Part shown: positions 10,211 through 18,644 of the stretch, one piece after another
How the letters are laid out: every line of letters begins with the position of its first letter
Numbering within the stretch: the first letter of the stretch is position 1
Origin: Streptomyces sp. 6-11-2
GTDB lineage: Bacteria; Actinomycetota; Actinomycetes; Streptomycetales; Streptomycetaceae
Assembly (NCBI RefSeq): GCF_006540305.1
Contig: NZ_BJOR01000001.1
Coordinates: 186,001-250,000 of the forward strand
DNA length: 64,000 nucleotides
Direction of reading: 5' to 3'
The notes under the pieces: generated by a model
Databases searched by the model: none
What the model saw: only the letters and a program-made list of their open reading frames with translations
What the model was told of the DNA's origin: nothing
Program-made: the position numbers and the translations under genes

Positions 10211-10630
10211 CTAGATCCGCAGGAGTTGCAGTTCGGCCAGCGTGGGCGGCGCGCGTCCGCCCTCCACGGCGGCGGCAAAGGACCCGTGCCCGCCGAAGGC
10301 GAGCGGGACCGGACCCACGGGGTCGGGCATCAGGGCGGGAAGAACCGGGCCCGCGTCAAGGGCTCCGGACGCACACGTCGAGTCCGCGTGACGGACGTGC
10401 CCGCCGCCGCCGCCGTCGTCGTGGCAGACGGACTCGTCGCCGCCCGTCACCATGCCCCTGTGCGCCGAGGCGGCGGAGGCGTGACGAGCGCCGACGGCTG
10501 CCGCACCGCCCGGCGCGAGGGCGTGCATCCCCAACAGCCCGGCCAGCAGCCCGAGCACCAGCAGCGCCCGCCACCGCCCCACGGGCGGTCGCTCACGGCG
10601 CTGTTGTGCACGGGCTGTCACGGCACTCAT
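10211..10630 (-). CDS. DUF6153-like small membrane/exported protein
   Basis: A 139-residue protein with a basic N-terminus, one hydrophobic segment (residues 21-46), then a Gly/His/Asp-rich region with two Cys (CHDDGGGGGHVRHADSTC) and a C-terminus ending in APPTLAELQLLRI. This layout matches the small actinobacterial DUF6153 family found beside copper genes. Its ATG overlaps the stop of the upstream 62-residue gene, so the two are likely co-translated. His, Asp and Cys could bind metal; no function is established. Confidence 0.65.
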   Translation of the reverse strand: MSAVTARAQQRRERPPVGRWRALLVLGLLAGLLGMHALAPGGAAAVGARHASAASAHRGMVTGGDESVCHDDGGGGGHVRHADSTCASGALDAGPVLPALMPDPVGPVPLAFGGHGSFAAAVEGGRAPPTLAELQLLRI

Positions 10631-10815
10631 CCTACGGACATCCGGCAGCCGCACTGAGGCGGCCGTGTTCCCGAGGCCTCCGTCCGGCCGATGTGCGCGG
10701 CCAGGGCCTGAAGCAGGGCCACAGCGGCCATACGCGTCACCGGATGGGCGACTGCCTTGCGAAGCACGGCCCATGAGGCCGACGAGGCGTGCGGGGCCGG
10801 TGGATGCGTCATCAT
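10627..10815 (-). CDS. Small protein of 62 residues in the copper block
   Basis: No family is recognised. Support for a real gene is a good ribosome site (GAAGGGA) eight bases before the ATGATG start, and an ATGA overlap of its stop with the next gene. The protein has an amphipathic alanine-rich middle (MAAVALLQALAAHI) and ends with two Cys in PPQCGCRMSVG, a possible metal-binding tail. It lies between copA and the DUF6153 gene on the same strand. It could be a spurious frame, so confidence is moderate. Confidence 0.45.
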   Translation of the reverse strand: MMTHPPAPHASSASWAVLRKAVAHPVTRMAAVALLQALAAHIGRTEASGTRPPQCGCRMSVG

Positions 10816-10932
10816 CGGGTCCCTTCGGTCGACGAGGGGTGAGCCGAGGGCGTCCGTCGCCCCCGGAGGAACGGCGGACGCCCTGCCGCGATGCCCGCGC
10901 ACCGCTCCCGGCTCCCGGCTCCCGGCGGGAGG

Positions 10933-13206
10933 TCAGTGGCCGATGGCCCGGAAACGGCGCAGGCGCAGGCTGTTGCCGACCACGAAGACCGAGGAGAAGG
11001 CCATCGCGGCGCCCGCGATCATCGGGTTGAGCAGTCCGGCCGCGGCCAGCGGAAGCGCGGCGACGTTGTAGGCGAAGGCCCAGAAGAGGTTGGAGCGGAT
11101 GGTGCCCAGCGTCCTGCGGGCAAGACGTATGGCGTCGGCCGCGACCCGGAGGTCTCCGCGGACCAGGGTCAGGTCGCCGGCCTCGATCGCGGCGTCCGTG
11201 CCGGTGCCCATCGCCAGGCCCAGATCGGCCTGGGCGAGTGCCGCCGCGTCGTTGACGCCGTCGCCGACCATGGCGACCGAACGCCCCTCGCCCTGAAGGC
11301 GCTTGACGACGTCGACCTTGTCCTGCGGCAGGACCTCGGCGATGACGTGCTCGGGTGCGATGCCCGTCTGAGCCGCGACGGCCTCGGCGACGGCCCGGTT
11401 GTCGCCGGTGAGCAGCACGGGGGTCAGGCCGAGGGCACGCAGCCGGCGGATGGCCTCGGGGCTGGTCTCCTTGACCGCGTCGGCGACTTCGAGCACGGCA
11501 CGCGCCTCGCCGTCCCAGGCGACCGCGACGGCCGTACGACCGGCCGCCTCGGCGGCCTCCTTGGCGCGTCGCAGACCGTCGGGCAGGGACATCGCCCACT
11601 CGGCCAGCAACTGCTCGCGCCCGACGAGGACGGCGTGCCCCTCGACGACTCCCTGGACACCGACTCCGGCGATGTTGGCGAAGTCCTCCGGGACCGGCAG
11701 GGTGCCCACGCGGTCCGCGGCTCCGGTGGCGACCGCCTGGGCGATCGGGTGCTCGGAGGCGTGTTCCAGGGCGCCGGCGAGCCGCAGGACGTCCGTCTCG
11801 TCGGTGCCGTCGGCCGGGTGCACGGCCAGCAGGGTCATCCGGCCGGTGGTGACGGTGCCGGTCTTGTCCAGGACTACGGTGTCGACCTTGCGCGTGCTCT
11901 CCAGGACCTCGGGACCCTTGATGAGGATGCCCAGTTGCGCGCCGCGCCCGGTGCCGACCATGAGGGCGGTCGGGGTGGCGAGCCCCAGGGCGCACGGGCA
12001 GGCGATGATCAGGACGGCGACCGCGGCGGTGAAGGCGGCGGTCAGTCCCGCGCCGTCGACGAGCCAGAAGCCGAGCGTGGCCAGGGCCAGCGCCATGACG
12101 ACGGGAACGAAGACTCCGGAGATCCTGTCGGCGAGCCGCTGCGCCGCGGCCTTGCCGTTCTGGGCGTCCTCCACCAGCGTGGCCATCCGGGCGAGTTGGG
12201 TGTCGGAGCCAACCCGGGTGGCCTCGACGACCAGCCGTCCGCCCGCGTTCAGGGTGGCGCCGGTGACGGCGTCCCCGACGGTGACCTCGACCGGGACGGA
12301 CTCGCCGGTGAGCATCGAGGCGTCCACGGCAGAAGCGCCCTCGACGACGGTGCCGTCGGTGGCGATCTTCTCGCCGGGGCGGACGAGGAAGCGGTCGCCG
12401 ACCTTCAACTCCGCTACCGGTATGCGTTCTTCGCGCTCGCCGCGGAGAACGGTGACTTCCTTCGCGCCCAGCTCCAGCAGGGCCCTGAGCGCCGCGCCGG
12501 CCTTGCGCTTGGACCGGGCTTCGAAGTAGCGGCCGGCGAGGATGAACGCGGTCACGCCGGCCGCGGCCTCCAGGTAGATGTTCCCGGCGCCGTCGCTGCG
12601 GGCGATGGTCAGCTCGAAGGGGTGGGTCATGCCGGGCATGCCCGCGGTGCCGAAGAACAGCGCCCACACCGACCACAGGAACGCCGCCGAGGTGCCGACG
12701 GAGATCAGCGTGTCCATGGTGGCGGCGCCATGACGGGCGTTGGTCCAGGCGGCCCTGTGGAACGGCCAGGCGGCGTACGTCACCACGGGGGCCGCCAGGG
12801 TCAGGGACAGCCACTGCCAGTACTCGAACTGGAGGGGCGGGATCATCGCCATCGCGATCACCGGCACGGCGAGCACGACCGCGGTGGTCAACCGCTGCCG
12901 GAGCGGCTGGAGTTCGTCGGGGCCCTCCCCCGCGGGGCCTGCCGAGCGGTCGGCCCGCTCCGGCTCGGCACGGAGGGGCTCGGGTTCGCGCGCGGTGTAA
13001 CCGGTGGCCTCGACCGTGGCGATCAGGTCGGTCACGGCGACGTCCTCGCGGAAGGTGACTTTCGCCTTCTCGGTGGCGTAGTTGACGGTCGCCTCGACGC
13101 CGTCCATGCGGTTGAGCTTCTTCTCGATGCGGGCGGCGCACGAGGCGCAGGTCATGCCGCCGATGGCGAGTTCTACCTCGGCGGCACCTGGCGTGATGGT
13201 GGTCAT
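10933..13206 (-). CDS. copA: Copper-translocating P1B-type ATPase
   Basis: A 757-residue membrane ATPase that exports Cu(I). It has one N-terminal HMA domain with GMTCASC (Cys20, Cys23), eight expected membrane helices, the intramembrane CPC in [17 protein letters not shown], the phosphorylated Asp in DKTGTVT, the SEHP loop, TGDN and [10 protein letters not shown]. The P1B-1 signature residues (YN in helix 7, [16 protein letters not shown] at the end) point to copper/silver. GAGGA precedes the ATG. It follows the HMA metallochaperone gene after 90 bases, and CsoR-type palindromes lie upstream of that gene. Confidence 0.96.
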   Translation of the reverse strand: MTTITPGAAEVELAIGGMTCASCAARIEKKLNRMDGVEATVNYATEKAKVTFREDVAVTDLIATVEATGYTAREPEPLRAEPERADRSAGPAGEGPDELQPLRQRLTTAVVLAVPVIAMAMIPPLQFEYWQWLSLTLAAPVVTYAAWPFHRAAWTNARHGAATMDTLISVGTSAAFLWSVWALFFGTAGMPGMTHPFELTIARSDGAGNIYLEAAAGVTAFILAGRYFEARSKRKAGAALRALLELGAKEVTVLRGEREERIPVAELKVGDRFLVRPGEKIATDGTVVEGASAVDASMLTGESVPVEVTVGDAVTGATLNAGGRLVVEATRVGSDTQLARMATLVEDAQNGKAAAQRLADRISGVFVPVVMALALATLGFWLVDGAGLTAAFTAAVAVLIIACPCALGLATPTALMVGTGRGAQLGILIKGPEVLESTRKVDTVVLDKTGTVTTGRMTLLAVHPADGTDETDVLRLAGALEHASEHPIAQAVATGAADRVGTLPVPEDFANIAGVGVQGVVEGHAVLVGREQLLAEWAMSLPDGLRRAKEAAEAAGRTAVAVAWDGEARAVLEVADAVKETSPEAIRRLRALGLTPVLLTGDNRAVAEAVAAQTGIAPEHVIAEVLPQDKVDVVKRLQGEGRSVAMVGDGVNDAAALAQADLGLAMGTGTDAAIEAGDLTLVRGDLRVAADAIRLARRTLGTIRSNLFWAFAYNVAALPLAAAGLLNPMIAGAAMAFSSVFVVGNSLRLRRFRAIGH

Positions 13207-13296
13207 GTCTGTTCCTCGCAGCTCACGGTCACGGCGGGTGCGGTTGGCGGGTGGGGCGGGGCCGGGGCCGGGATGCCCCCGCCCGGTGATGTGCGG

Positions 13297-13569
13297 TCAC
13301 GTGCCGACGCGGCCGGCATAGTCGTAGCCGGCCTCGTCCACGGTCTCGGCGAGCAGCGACTCGAACGTCGCGTCGGGGGCGGCGGCGGTCGTCACCGTGA
13401 CGAGCCCCGTGCCGATCTCGACCTCCACGGCGATGACGTCGTCGAGCGCGCCCACGGCCTTGGCGACGACACCCTGACAGTGGGCGCTGCCGACACCGTC
13501 CACCTTGTAGACGGTCCTGATCCGGGCGTCGGTGTGGCAGCTTCCCTCGGGCGTGCAGCAGCCGGACAT
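13297..13569 (-). CDS. HMA-domain metallochaperone-like protein without the usual CxxC
   Basis: A 90-residue ferredoxin-like HMA protein in the position of CopZ. The normal GMTCxxC loop is replaced by GVGSAHC, leaving one Cys, while the N-terminus adds a separate Cys cluster (MSGCCTPEGSCHTD). The later ETVDEAGYDY matches the end of an HMA fold. Metal binding may therefore use the N-terminal Cys with the remaining loop Cys, or the protein may act as a sensor or buffer; this is inference. GAGGAGG precedes the ATG. First gene of the minus-strand copper block. Confidence 0.82.
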   Translation of the reverse strand: MSGCCTPEGSCHTDARIRTVYKVDGVGSAHCQGVVAKAVGALDDVIAVEVEIGTGLVTVTTAAAPDATFESLLAETVDEAGYDYAGRVGT

Positions 13570-13590
13570 CGTTTCCTCCTCGTCTCATCG

Positions 13591-13609
13591 GATACCCCAG
13601 GGGGTATCC
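13591..13609. promoter_or_regulatory. CsoR-type copper operator 1
   Basis: GATACCCCAGGGGGTATCC is a near-perfect palindrome of the TACCCC-GGGGTA kind bound by CsoR copper repressors of actinobacteria. It sits 22 bases before the metallochaperone start codon. A third half-site-like tract (GTATACCCCCC) follows at 13623. No csoR gene is in the window. Confidence 0.65.
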
Positions 13610-13671
13610 GGCACGCGTACATGTATACCCCCCACCCGTATTCAAGGCAAGGAATCATCCCCTCTGAATCA

Positions 13672-13688
13672 ATACCCCATGGGGGTAG
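13672..13688. promoter_or_regulatory. CsoR-type copper operator 2
   Basis: ATACCCCATGGGGGTAG repeats the palindrome about 80 bases further upstream of the copper block. Two spaced sites suggest tight repression of the copper operon. Confidence 0.6.
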
Positions 13689-13816
13689 CTGACGTGCGTC
13701 GAGCCGCCCCTGAACATCCACAGGCGAGACCGACGACAGGGCGCGGTGGGAGCGCGCGGTGGGAGAAGGAGACGGTGAAGCACCGGGCCCGTCCGCCCCG
13801 GGACGGACGTGGAGGT

Positions 13817-13851
13817 GCGCCTGGCCCCGCCGGACGGCCGGGGCCAGGCGC
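13817..13851. terminator. Hairpin terminator
   Basis: A 13-bp perfect stem (GCGCCTGGCCCCG / CGGGGCCAGGCGC, loop of 9) lies 20 bases beyond the stop of the minus-strand CoxM-like gene and separates it from the copper operon promoter. Confidence 0.75.
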
Positions 13852-13870
13852 GAGCCGCCTACTCAGTCAC

Positions 13871-14590
13871 TCAGTACGCGCCACGCCCGCCCAGCAGGCC
13901 GGCGATCTGTGAGCGGACGACTTCCCACGTGTCGGCGGGCAGCTCACCGAGGGCCGTCCCGCGCAACCCGCTCAGGACCTCTTCCACGTCGGTGGCGCGC
14001 AGGGCACTTCCGCTGAGCACGTCATAGCCGTCGCGGACGGCGACCCTCAGCCGGTCGCCGTCGTCGTCGGCATGCACCGCCGAGGCGACCACGAGGGGCG
14101 GCGGTCCGCCCGCCTCGCCGTCCAGCTTGCGGTAGGCGCAGGCGACCGGCTCGCGCCAACGGAGGCTGAGCAGGACGGGCCGCTTGGCCACCACCTCGGA
14201 CAGATCGGCCTCACGGACGCCTTCGGGCTCCAGCACCATCGCGCGGGCGTCCAGGACGAGCGCGGCGGGCAGCAGGCAGCGCAGCGTACTGCCGACGAGG
14301 TTGCCGCCGACCGTCGCCGTCCGCCGCACGGCACCGGTGCCCACCGTGGCGGCCGCCAGCCGCAGCACGCCGGGAACCCGCTCGTCGATCCGGTTCAGGA
14401 CCACGGCGCCGCCCAGGGTCCGCCGCCCCACGACGTTGGCCTCCGGCAATTCGCGCAGGGACATGGCCAGTTCGGGGAATCCGTCGCGCTGCCAGGTGGC
14501 CCAGACGAGGGTCGCCCCGCCGATCGGGACGGCCCCCTCGGCCAGGCACTCCCGTGCTTCGGACACGGACGTGGGCAGACGCAACAGCAC
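13871..14590 (-). CDS. CoxM/XdhB-like FAD-binding subunit of a molybdenum hydroxylase, orphan
   Basis: The 239-residue protein has the FAD-binding loops of the medium subunit of CO/xanthine/aldehyde dehydrogenases: AVPIGGATLVWA and TATVGGNLVGSTLRCLLPAALVLDA, followed by a CO_deh_flav_C-like domain (ACAYRKLDGE). A GTG at 14590 gives the normal start; the frame is open to 14755 but those residues look non-coding. The length is short for the family (about 280). The large molybdopterin subunit and the [2Fe-2S] subunit are absent on both sides, so either it serves a complex coded elsewhere or it is a leftover of a lost operon. Confidence 0.75.
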   Translation of the reverse strand: MLLRLPTSVSEARECLAEGAVPIGGATLVWATWQRDGFPELAMSLRELPEANVVGRRTLGGAVVLNRIDERVPGVLRLAAATVGTGAVRRTATVGGNLVGSTLRCLLPAALVLDARAMVLEPEGVREADLSEVVAKRPVLLSLRWREPVACAYRKLDGEAGGPPPLVVASAVHADDDGDRLRVAVRDGYDVLSGSALRATDVEEVLSGLRGTALGELPADTWEVVRSQIAGLLGGRGAY

Positions 14591-15011
14591 AGCGACCGAC
14601 CTGCCTTCCTGGGACGCCGGACGAAGGCGGCGGGCAGTGCCACGGCTCCCTGCCCGTCGGCAGGCAGTCTTGTCGACCGGGCGGGGGCGCGCACAGGGCT
14701 CACACAAGCATGCGTGCGCCGACAGCGGCGCCGCGTCGCGCATCCCGCCCGACACTCACCGGCCCGACCGATCTGATCGGCCCGATCTCCCGGCGCCGGC
14801 CGTTCGCCGCGAACTCGATGGGCACACGATGTGCGCTTACGATGGGCACATCGGCTCGTAGGGCTTGAACGAGGGCCTTGAACCTTGGACAAGGACTCAT
14901 TTCCCAGGGCCCGGGTGTTCAGTGGCACCGCCGCCTGCCGGCCGGGCGCCCTACGCCGCTCGGCACGCGCGTCTCAGCATGCGCTTCCCAGCATCGCCAA
15001 GGAGCATTGCC
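14591..15011. other. Divergent intergenic region with an inverted repeat
   Basis: About 420 bases between the minus-strand CoxM-like gene and the plus-strand esterase hold no convincing gene. The notable element is GATGTGC (14828-14834) facing GCACATC (14846-14852), a 7-bp inverted repeat within a run of related words (GATGGGCACA). It could be an operator for the esterase. Confidence 0.4.
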
Positions 15012-15992
15012 ATGGCTGCTCAGTCCGCCTCAATCGTCCTGGAGCGCCCGGCGCAGGAACTCGCCGACGCGACCTCGAAGCACCCCTTCCTGTACGAGAT
15101 GGAACCCGCCCAAGCACGCAGGGTCCTCGACGACCTTCAGGCCGCGCCGGTCGACAAACTCCCGGTCGACGAGGAGTGGATCACCGTACCGGCCGCTGTG
15201 GGCGACGTACGGGTGCGCATCGTCAAGCCGCAGGGCGTCACCGGGACGCTGCCCGTCGTGGTGTACATGCACGGCGGCGGCTGGGTGCTGGGCAACGCCG
15301 GCACCCACGACCGGCTGGTGCGGGAGCTGGCGGTCGGCGCCCGTACCGCCGTGGCCTTCGTGGAGTACACGCCCTCCCCGGAGGCGCGCTACCCCGTGGC
15401 CATCGAACAGGGCTACGCCGCGGCGCAGTGGATCACGCGTGAGGGAGAGTCCATGGGGCTGGACGCCCGGCGCATGGCGGTGGCCGGCGAGTCGGTCGGC
15501 GGGAACATGACGGCGGCGCTCGCCCTGATGGCCAAGGAGCGCGGCGACGTCAGGTTCGTGCACCAGTCGATGTACTACCCGGTCACCGATGCGGCGATGG
15601 ACACCGACTCCTACGACCAGTTCGCCACCGGCTACTACCTCAGCCGCAAGCTGATGGAGTGGTTCTGGGACGCCTACACCACCGACCCGGAACAGCGCGC
15701 GGAGATCACCGCGTCCCCCAACCGCGCGACCCCCGAGCAGCTCACCGGTCTGCCCCCCGCCCTGCTGGTCGTCGACGAGGCCGACGTGCTGCGCGACGAG
15801 GGCGAGGCGTACGCCGCCAAGCTGCGTGCCGCCGGCGTCCCGGTCACCACGGTGCGCTACGACGGCACGGTGCACGACTTCATGATGCTCAACTCGCTCA
15901 GCCGGTCCAAGGCCACCCGAGCGGCCATCGACCAGGCCGTCACGTTCCTGCGCGAAGCCCTCGGAACGGCTGACACCCCCGGAACGGCTTAG
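15012..15992 (+). CDS. Alpha/beta hydrolase, HSL-family esterase
   Basis: A 326-residue carboxylesterase of the hormone-sensitive-lipase family. The oxyanion motif HGGGW, the nucleophile elbow GESVGG, the catalytic Asp in VDEADVLRDEG and His in DGTVHDF form a complete catalytic set. No signal peptide is visible, so a cytoplasmic enzyme acting on small esters is expected. The ATG at 15012 is preceded by AAGGAGCATTGCC. It stands alone, with the TetR gene convergent downstream. Confidence 0.9.
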   Translation: MAAQSASIVLERPAQELADATSKHPFLYEMEPAQARRVLDDLQAAPVDKLPVDEEWITVPAAVGDVRVRIVKPQGVTGTLPVVVYMHGGGWVLGNAGTHDRLVRELAVGARTAVAFVEYTPSPEARYPVAIEQGYAAAQWITREGESMGLDARRMAVAGESVGGNMTAALALMAKERGDVRFVHQSMYYPVTDAAMDTDSYDQFATGYYLSRKLMEWFWDAYTTDPEQRAEITASPNRATPEQLTGLPPALLVVDEADVLRDEGEAYAAKLRAAGVPVTTVRYDGTVHDFMMLNSLSRSKATRAAIDQAVTFLREALGTADTPGTA

Positions 15993-16050
15993 CGCCTGTC
16001 CCTTGGGAGTCCTGGCTCCGGTCGGCGCGGGTTCCGGCGCGGGTGAGGAG

Positions 16051-16068
16051 CGGGGCGACGTCGCCCCG
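16051..16068. terminator. Possible bidirectional terminator
   Basis: CGGGGCGA and TCGCCCCG form an 8-bp stem with a 2-base spacer between the convergent esterase and TetR genes. Further GC-rich inverted repeats follow to 16120. No U-tract is present. Confidence 0.4.
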
Positions 16069-16160
16069 TCCCGAACCGCGGAAGTCGGGACCCGGCGTCC
16101 CGCGGGCCGCGGCCCGCACGTGACCGCGCCGCCGGCGACTCACCGTCCTGCGGGCCGTCC

Positions 16161-16811
16161 TCAGTCGATTCCGTACCGCGTGGCGACGCCGTCGATCACG
16201 AGTTCCAGTCCCTCCGCGAAGTGCTGCTCGTAGTCCGCGAAGATCTCCGTGCCCGCGGCGGCGGACAGCGGGAAGTCGGCCATCATCCGGGCGCGTTCCC
16301 CGATGTCGAAGCCCTCGCGCCGTTCGTCGGGCAGCGGCTCGACGCCCTGCTCCTCGGTGACGAAGCCGAGGGTGTAGAGATACGTGGTCGTAGTCGCGCG
16401 CACCGCCTGGGCGAGCGTGAAGCCGGCGGCCGTGAACAGACGCAGGTTGTCCTCCATCTGCTCGGCGTGCTCCATGCCGGTGAAACGTGAGCCGCTGAAG
16501 ACCTTCGCGCCGTCGCGGTAGCCGCGCAGCGCCTCGCGCAGACCGTGGTTCGACTTGCGCAGCCGTTCCTGCCAGGTGTCCGCGGGGTCGAGAGGGGTCC
16601 CCGCGATCATCCGGCGGTACATCTCCGTGGCCATCTCGTCGAGCAGGGCCTGCTTGTCCTTGAAGTGCCAGTACAGGGCGGGTGCCTTGACGCCCAGCTC
16701 GCGGCCGATGGCGCTCAGGGTCAGGCCCGCCAGGCCCACCTCGTTCAGGAGGGCCAGGGCGGCGTCCGCGACCCGCTTGCGGTCGAGAGGCAGGCGTGGT
16801 TCCGAGTTCAC
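16161..16811 (-). CDS. TetR-family repressor (TetR class C-terminal domain)
   Basis: A 216-residue regulator. The N-terminal helix-turn-helix is typical of true TetR-like proteins (LTLSAIGRELGVKAPALYWHFKDKQALLDEM, residues about 34-64 in part), and the C-terminal half resembles the tetracycline-repressor ligand domain. The GTG start at 16811 is 10 bases from a perfect palindrome, and a second identical palindrome lies before the divergent monooxygenase gene. It therefore very likely represses both genes and is relieved by a substrate of the monooxygenase. Confidence 0.9.
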   Translation of the reverse strand: MNSEPRLPLDRKRVADAALALLNEVGLAGLTLSAIGRELGVKAPALYWHFKDKQALLDEMATEMYRRMIAGTPLDPADTWQERLRKSNHGLREALRGYRDGAKVFSGSRFTGMEHAEQMEDNLRLFTAAGFTLAQAVRATTTTYLYTLGFVTEEQGVEPLPDERREGFDIGERARMMADFPLSAAAGTEIFADYEQHFAEGLELVIDGVATRYGID

Positions 16812-16820
16812 GCTTGACAG

Positions 16821-16835
16821 CTTAACGGCGTTAAG
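16821..16835. promoter_or_regulatory. TetR operator 1
   Basis: CTTAACGGCGTTAAG is a perfect 15-base palindrome just before the TetR start codon. An identical copy occurs 37 bases further on. Confidence 0.85.
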
Positions 16836-16857
16836 TCCATCGTCGTGGCAGACCGAA

Positions 16858-16872
16858 CTTAACGGCGTTAAG
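16858..16872. promoter_or_regulatory. TetR operator 2
   Basis: The second exact copy of CTTAACGGCGTTAAG lies 13 bases before the monooxygenase ATG and touches its ribosome site (AAGGAG). Binding here would block transcription of the monooxygenase. Confidence 0.85.
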
Positions 16873-16884
16873 GAGTATCGGCGC

Positions 16885-18270
16885 ATGACCGCACAGGTGG
16901 ACGTACTGATCGTGGGCGCGGGCCCCAGCGGACTGACCCTCGGTATCGATCTGGCCCGGCGAGGGGTGGACGCGCTCGTCGTCGAGCGGGCCGACGGGCT
17001 GTTTCCCGGCTCGCGGGGCAAGGGGATCCAGCCGCGCACCCTGGAGGTCTTCGACGACCTCGGCGTCCTGGACGCGATCCGCGCGGCCGGCGGCACCTGT
17101 CCGGTCGGGATGATCTGGCAGAACGGGCGGCGGACGGGTGAACACCGGATGTTCGACCCGGCGCAGGCGACCGAGGACTCGCCGTACGCGGAAGGGTGGA
17201 TGGTGCCGCAGTGGCGCACGCAACGGATCCTGCTGGCACGGCTGGAGGAGCTGGGCGGGCGGGTCGTCTTCGGCCGGGAGGTCGTCGGTCTCGCTCAGGA
17301 CGAGGACGGGGTGACCGTGCGCTTCGTCTCCGGCGCCGCTCTGACGGCGAGGTACGTGGTCGCCGCCGACGGGGGCCGCTCGACGGTGCGCCGGGCGCTG
17401 GGCATCGGCATGACGGGCGAGACGGTCGATCCGAGCCCGATGCTGGTGGCTGACGTCCGCATCACCGGTCTGGACCGCGACAACTGGCACATCTTCCCGG
17501 CCGGCGGAGAGGGCGACGGCTTCATGGCGATCTGCCCGCTCGCGGGTACGGAGGACTTCCAGGTCGTGGCCGGGTTCCCGGAAGGCACCGTGGTGGACCT
17601 GTCCCTCGACGGCATGCGCAAGGTCGTCGCCGCCCGTTCGCATCTCGCCCCGCAGGACGTGACCGACGTGCGGTGGGCCTCGGACTTCCGCCCGCGGGCG
17701 GCCCTGGCGGACCGCTTCCGCGAGGGCCGGGTCTTCCTCGCCGGGGACGCCGCGCACATCCACTCGCCGGCCGGCGGCCAGGGCCTCAACACCAGCGTGC
17801 AGGACGCCTGCAACCTGGGCTGGAAGCTGGGCGCGGTGCTGCGGGACGGTGTGCCCGACTCCCTCCTCGGCACCTACGAGGAGGAACGGCGCCCGATCGC
17901 CGCCGACATGCTCGCGCTGTCGACGAGCGTTCACCGCGGCGAGACCCGCCGCGGCGGGGCGACCCGCCAACTCGGCCTCGGCTACCGGGCCTCCTCCCTC
18001 ACGGAGGAAACCCGCCGGTCCCCGGGCCCTGTGCGGGCGGGCGACCGTGCGCCGGACGGGACGGTGGGCGGGATCCGGCTGTTCGACGCGTTCCGGGGTC
18101 CGCACTGGACCTTGCTGACGACGGACGGGGACACGGCGGACCAGGGGTACGGCGCGGGGGTGTTCCTCATCCGCCCGGACGGCTACGTGGGCTGGGCGGG
18201 AGAGACCACGCAGGGGCTGGCGGAGTACGCGCGGCGCGTGGGGGCCGAGGGCGCGCACCGGATCCCGTAG
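16885..18270 (+). CDS. FAD-dependent aromatic monooxygenase (PheA/TfdB, rifampicin/tetracycline hydroxylase type)
   Basis: A 461-residue class A flavoprotein monooxygenase. Motifs are GAGPSGLTLGIDLARRG (ADP binding, residues 9-25), the DG motif VAADGGRSTVRRALG and GDAAHIHSPAGGQGLN (flavin ribityl binding); a short thioredoxin-like C-terminal domain follows. Members hydroxylate phenolic compounds or inactivate aromatic antibiotics using NAD(P)H and O2. The tightly paired TetR gene and twin operators suggest induction by the substrate, which is unknown. The ATG at 16885 gives the canonical N-terminus. Confidence 0.9.
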   Translation: MTAQVDVLIVGAGPSGLTLGIDLARRGVDALVVERADGLFPGSRGKGIQPRTLEVFDDLGVLDAIRAAGGTCPVGMIWQNGRRTGEHRMFDPAQATEDSPYAEGWMVPQWRTQRILLARLEELGGRVVFGREVVGLAQDEDGVTVRFVSGAALTARYVVAADGGRSTVRRALGIGMTGETVDPSPMLVADVRITGLDRDNWHIFPAGGEGDGFMAICPLAGTEDFQVVAGFPEGTVVDLSLDGMRKVVAARSHLAPQDVTDVRWASDFRPRAALADRFREGRVFLAGDAAHIHSPAGGQGLNTSVQDACNLGWKLGAVLRDGVPDSLLGTYEEERRPIAADMLALSTSVHRGETRRGGATRQLGLGYRASSLTEETRRSPGPVRAGDRAPDGTVGGIRLFDAFRGPHWTLLTTDGDTADQGYGAGVFLIRPDGYVGWAGETTQGLAEYARRVGAEGAHRIP

Positions 18271-18644
18271 CGAGCAGGACCGGACGCCTGTCCGGGCTCG
18301 CCATCCGAATACTGGACCTGATCGGCCGCGATCCGGGAGGGCCGCCTGGGCCGGCCCGCGCAGCTGGTTCGCCCCGTCCGCCAGGCGGGACGCGCCGCAA
18401 GAGGGAACCCGGTGGGAATCCGGGACTGCCCCGCAGCGGTGAGCGGGAACGACCGCCGTCCTACGCACTGGGCCCGAGGAGGGCCTGGGAAGCGACGGCC
18501 GCGTCCACCCGCCTCCGCGCCCGCGAAACTCCTGGCCAGCCGGACAGTTGGGACGAACTCACACATCCGACCCCCGGGTGACCGGAGGCTCTATTGCGAC
18601 TACTATGCAAAAGCATTTGGTCAGCATTAAGGATGTGAGGGTTC
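18271..18644. other. Long 5' leader before the ABC importer
   Basis: This 374-base gap contains no coding gene. It holds a cobalamin riboswitch (separate entry), a small upstream hairpin (CGGACGCCTGTCCG near 18290), and an AT-rich tail from 18590 to 18644 with the ribosome site GAGGG of the solute-binding protein. Confidence 0.7.
18365..18545 (+). ncRNA. Cobalamin (B12) riboswitch
   Basis: The conserved core is read directly: GGGAACCCGGTGGGAATCC, then GGGACTGCCCCGCAGCGG and TGAGCGGGAACGACC (18403-18453), followed by GCACTGGGCCC and GGCCTGGGAAGCGACGGCC (18465-18500), a pattern well known from Streptomyces B12-controlled leaders. A B12-box-like end (GCGAAACTCCTGGCCAG) closes it near 18540. The outer limits are approximate. 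It precedes the five-gene ABC importer and should lower its expression when adenosylcobalamin is abundant. Confidence 0.88.

Noticed and set aside
10211..13141. A 976-codon open frame on the minus strand overlapping copA
   Set aside because: Its translation is Arg/Gly-rich without motifs over the copA region, while copA in another frame has all P-type ATPase motifs. Only its last 139 codons correspond to a real gene.
10891..13692. A 933-codon plus-strand frame opposite the copper genes
   Set aside because: It is the mirror frame of copA and the metallochaperone, with Gly/Arg-rich composition and no ribosome site.
14591..14755. Longer N-terminus for the CoxM-like protein
   Set aside because: The extra 55 residues are Arg/Cys/Pro-rich and do not resemble the family, which begins at the GTG used.
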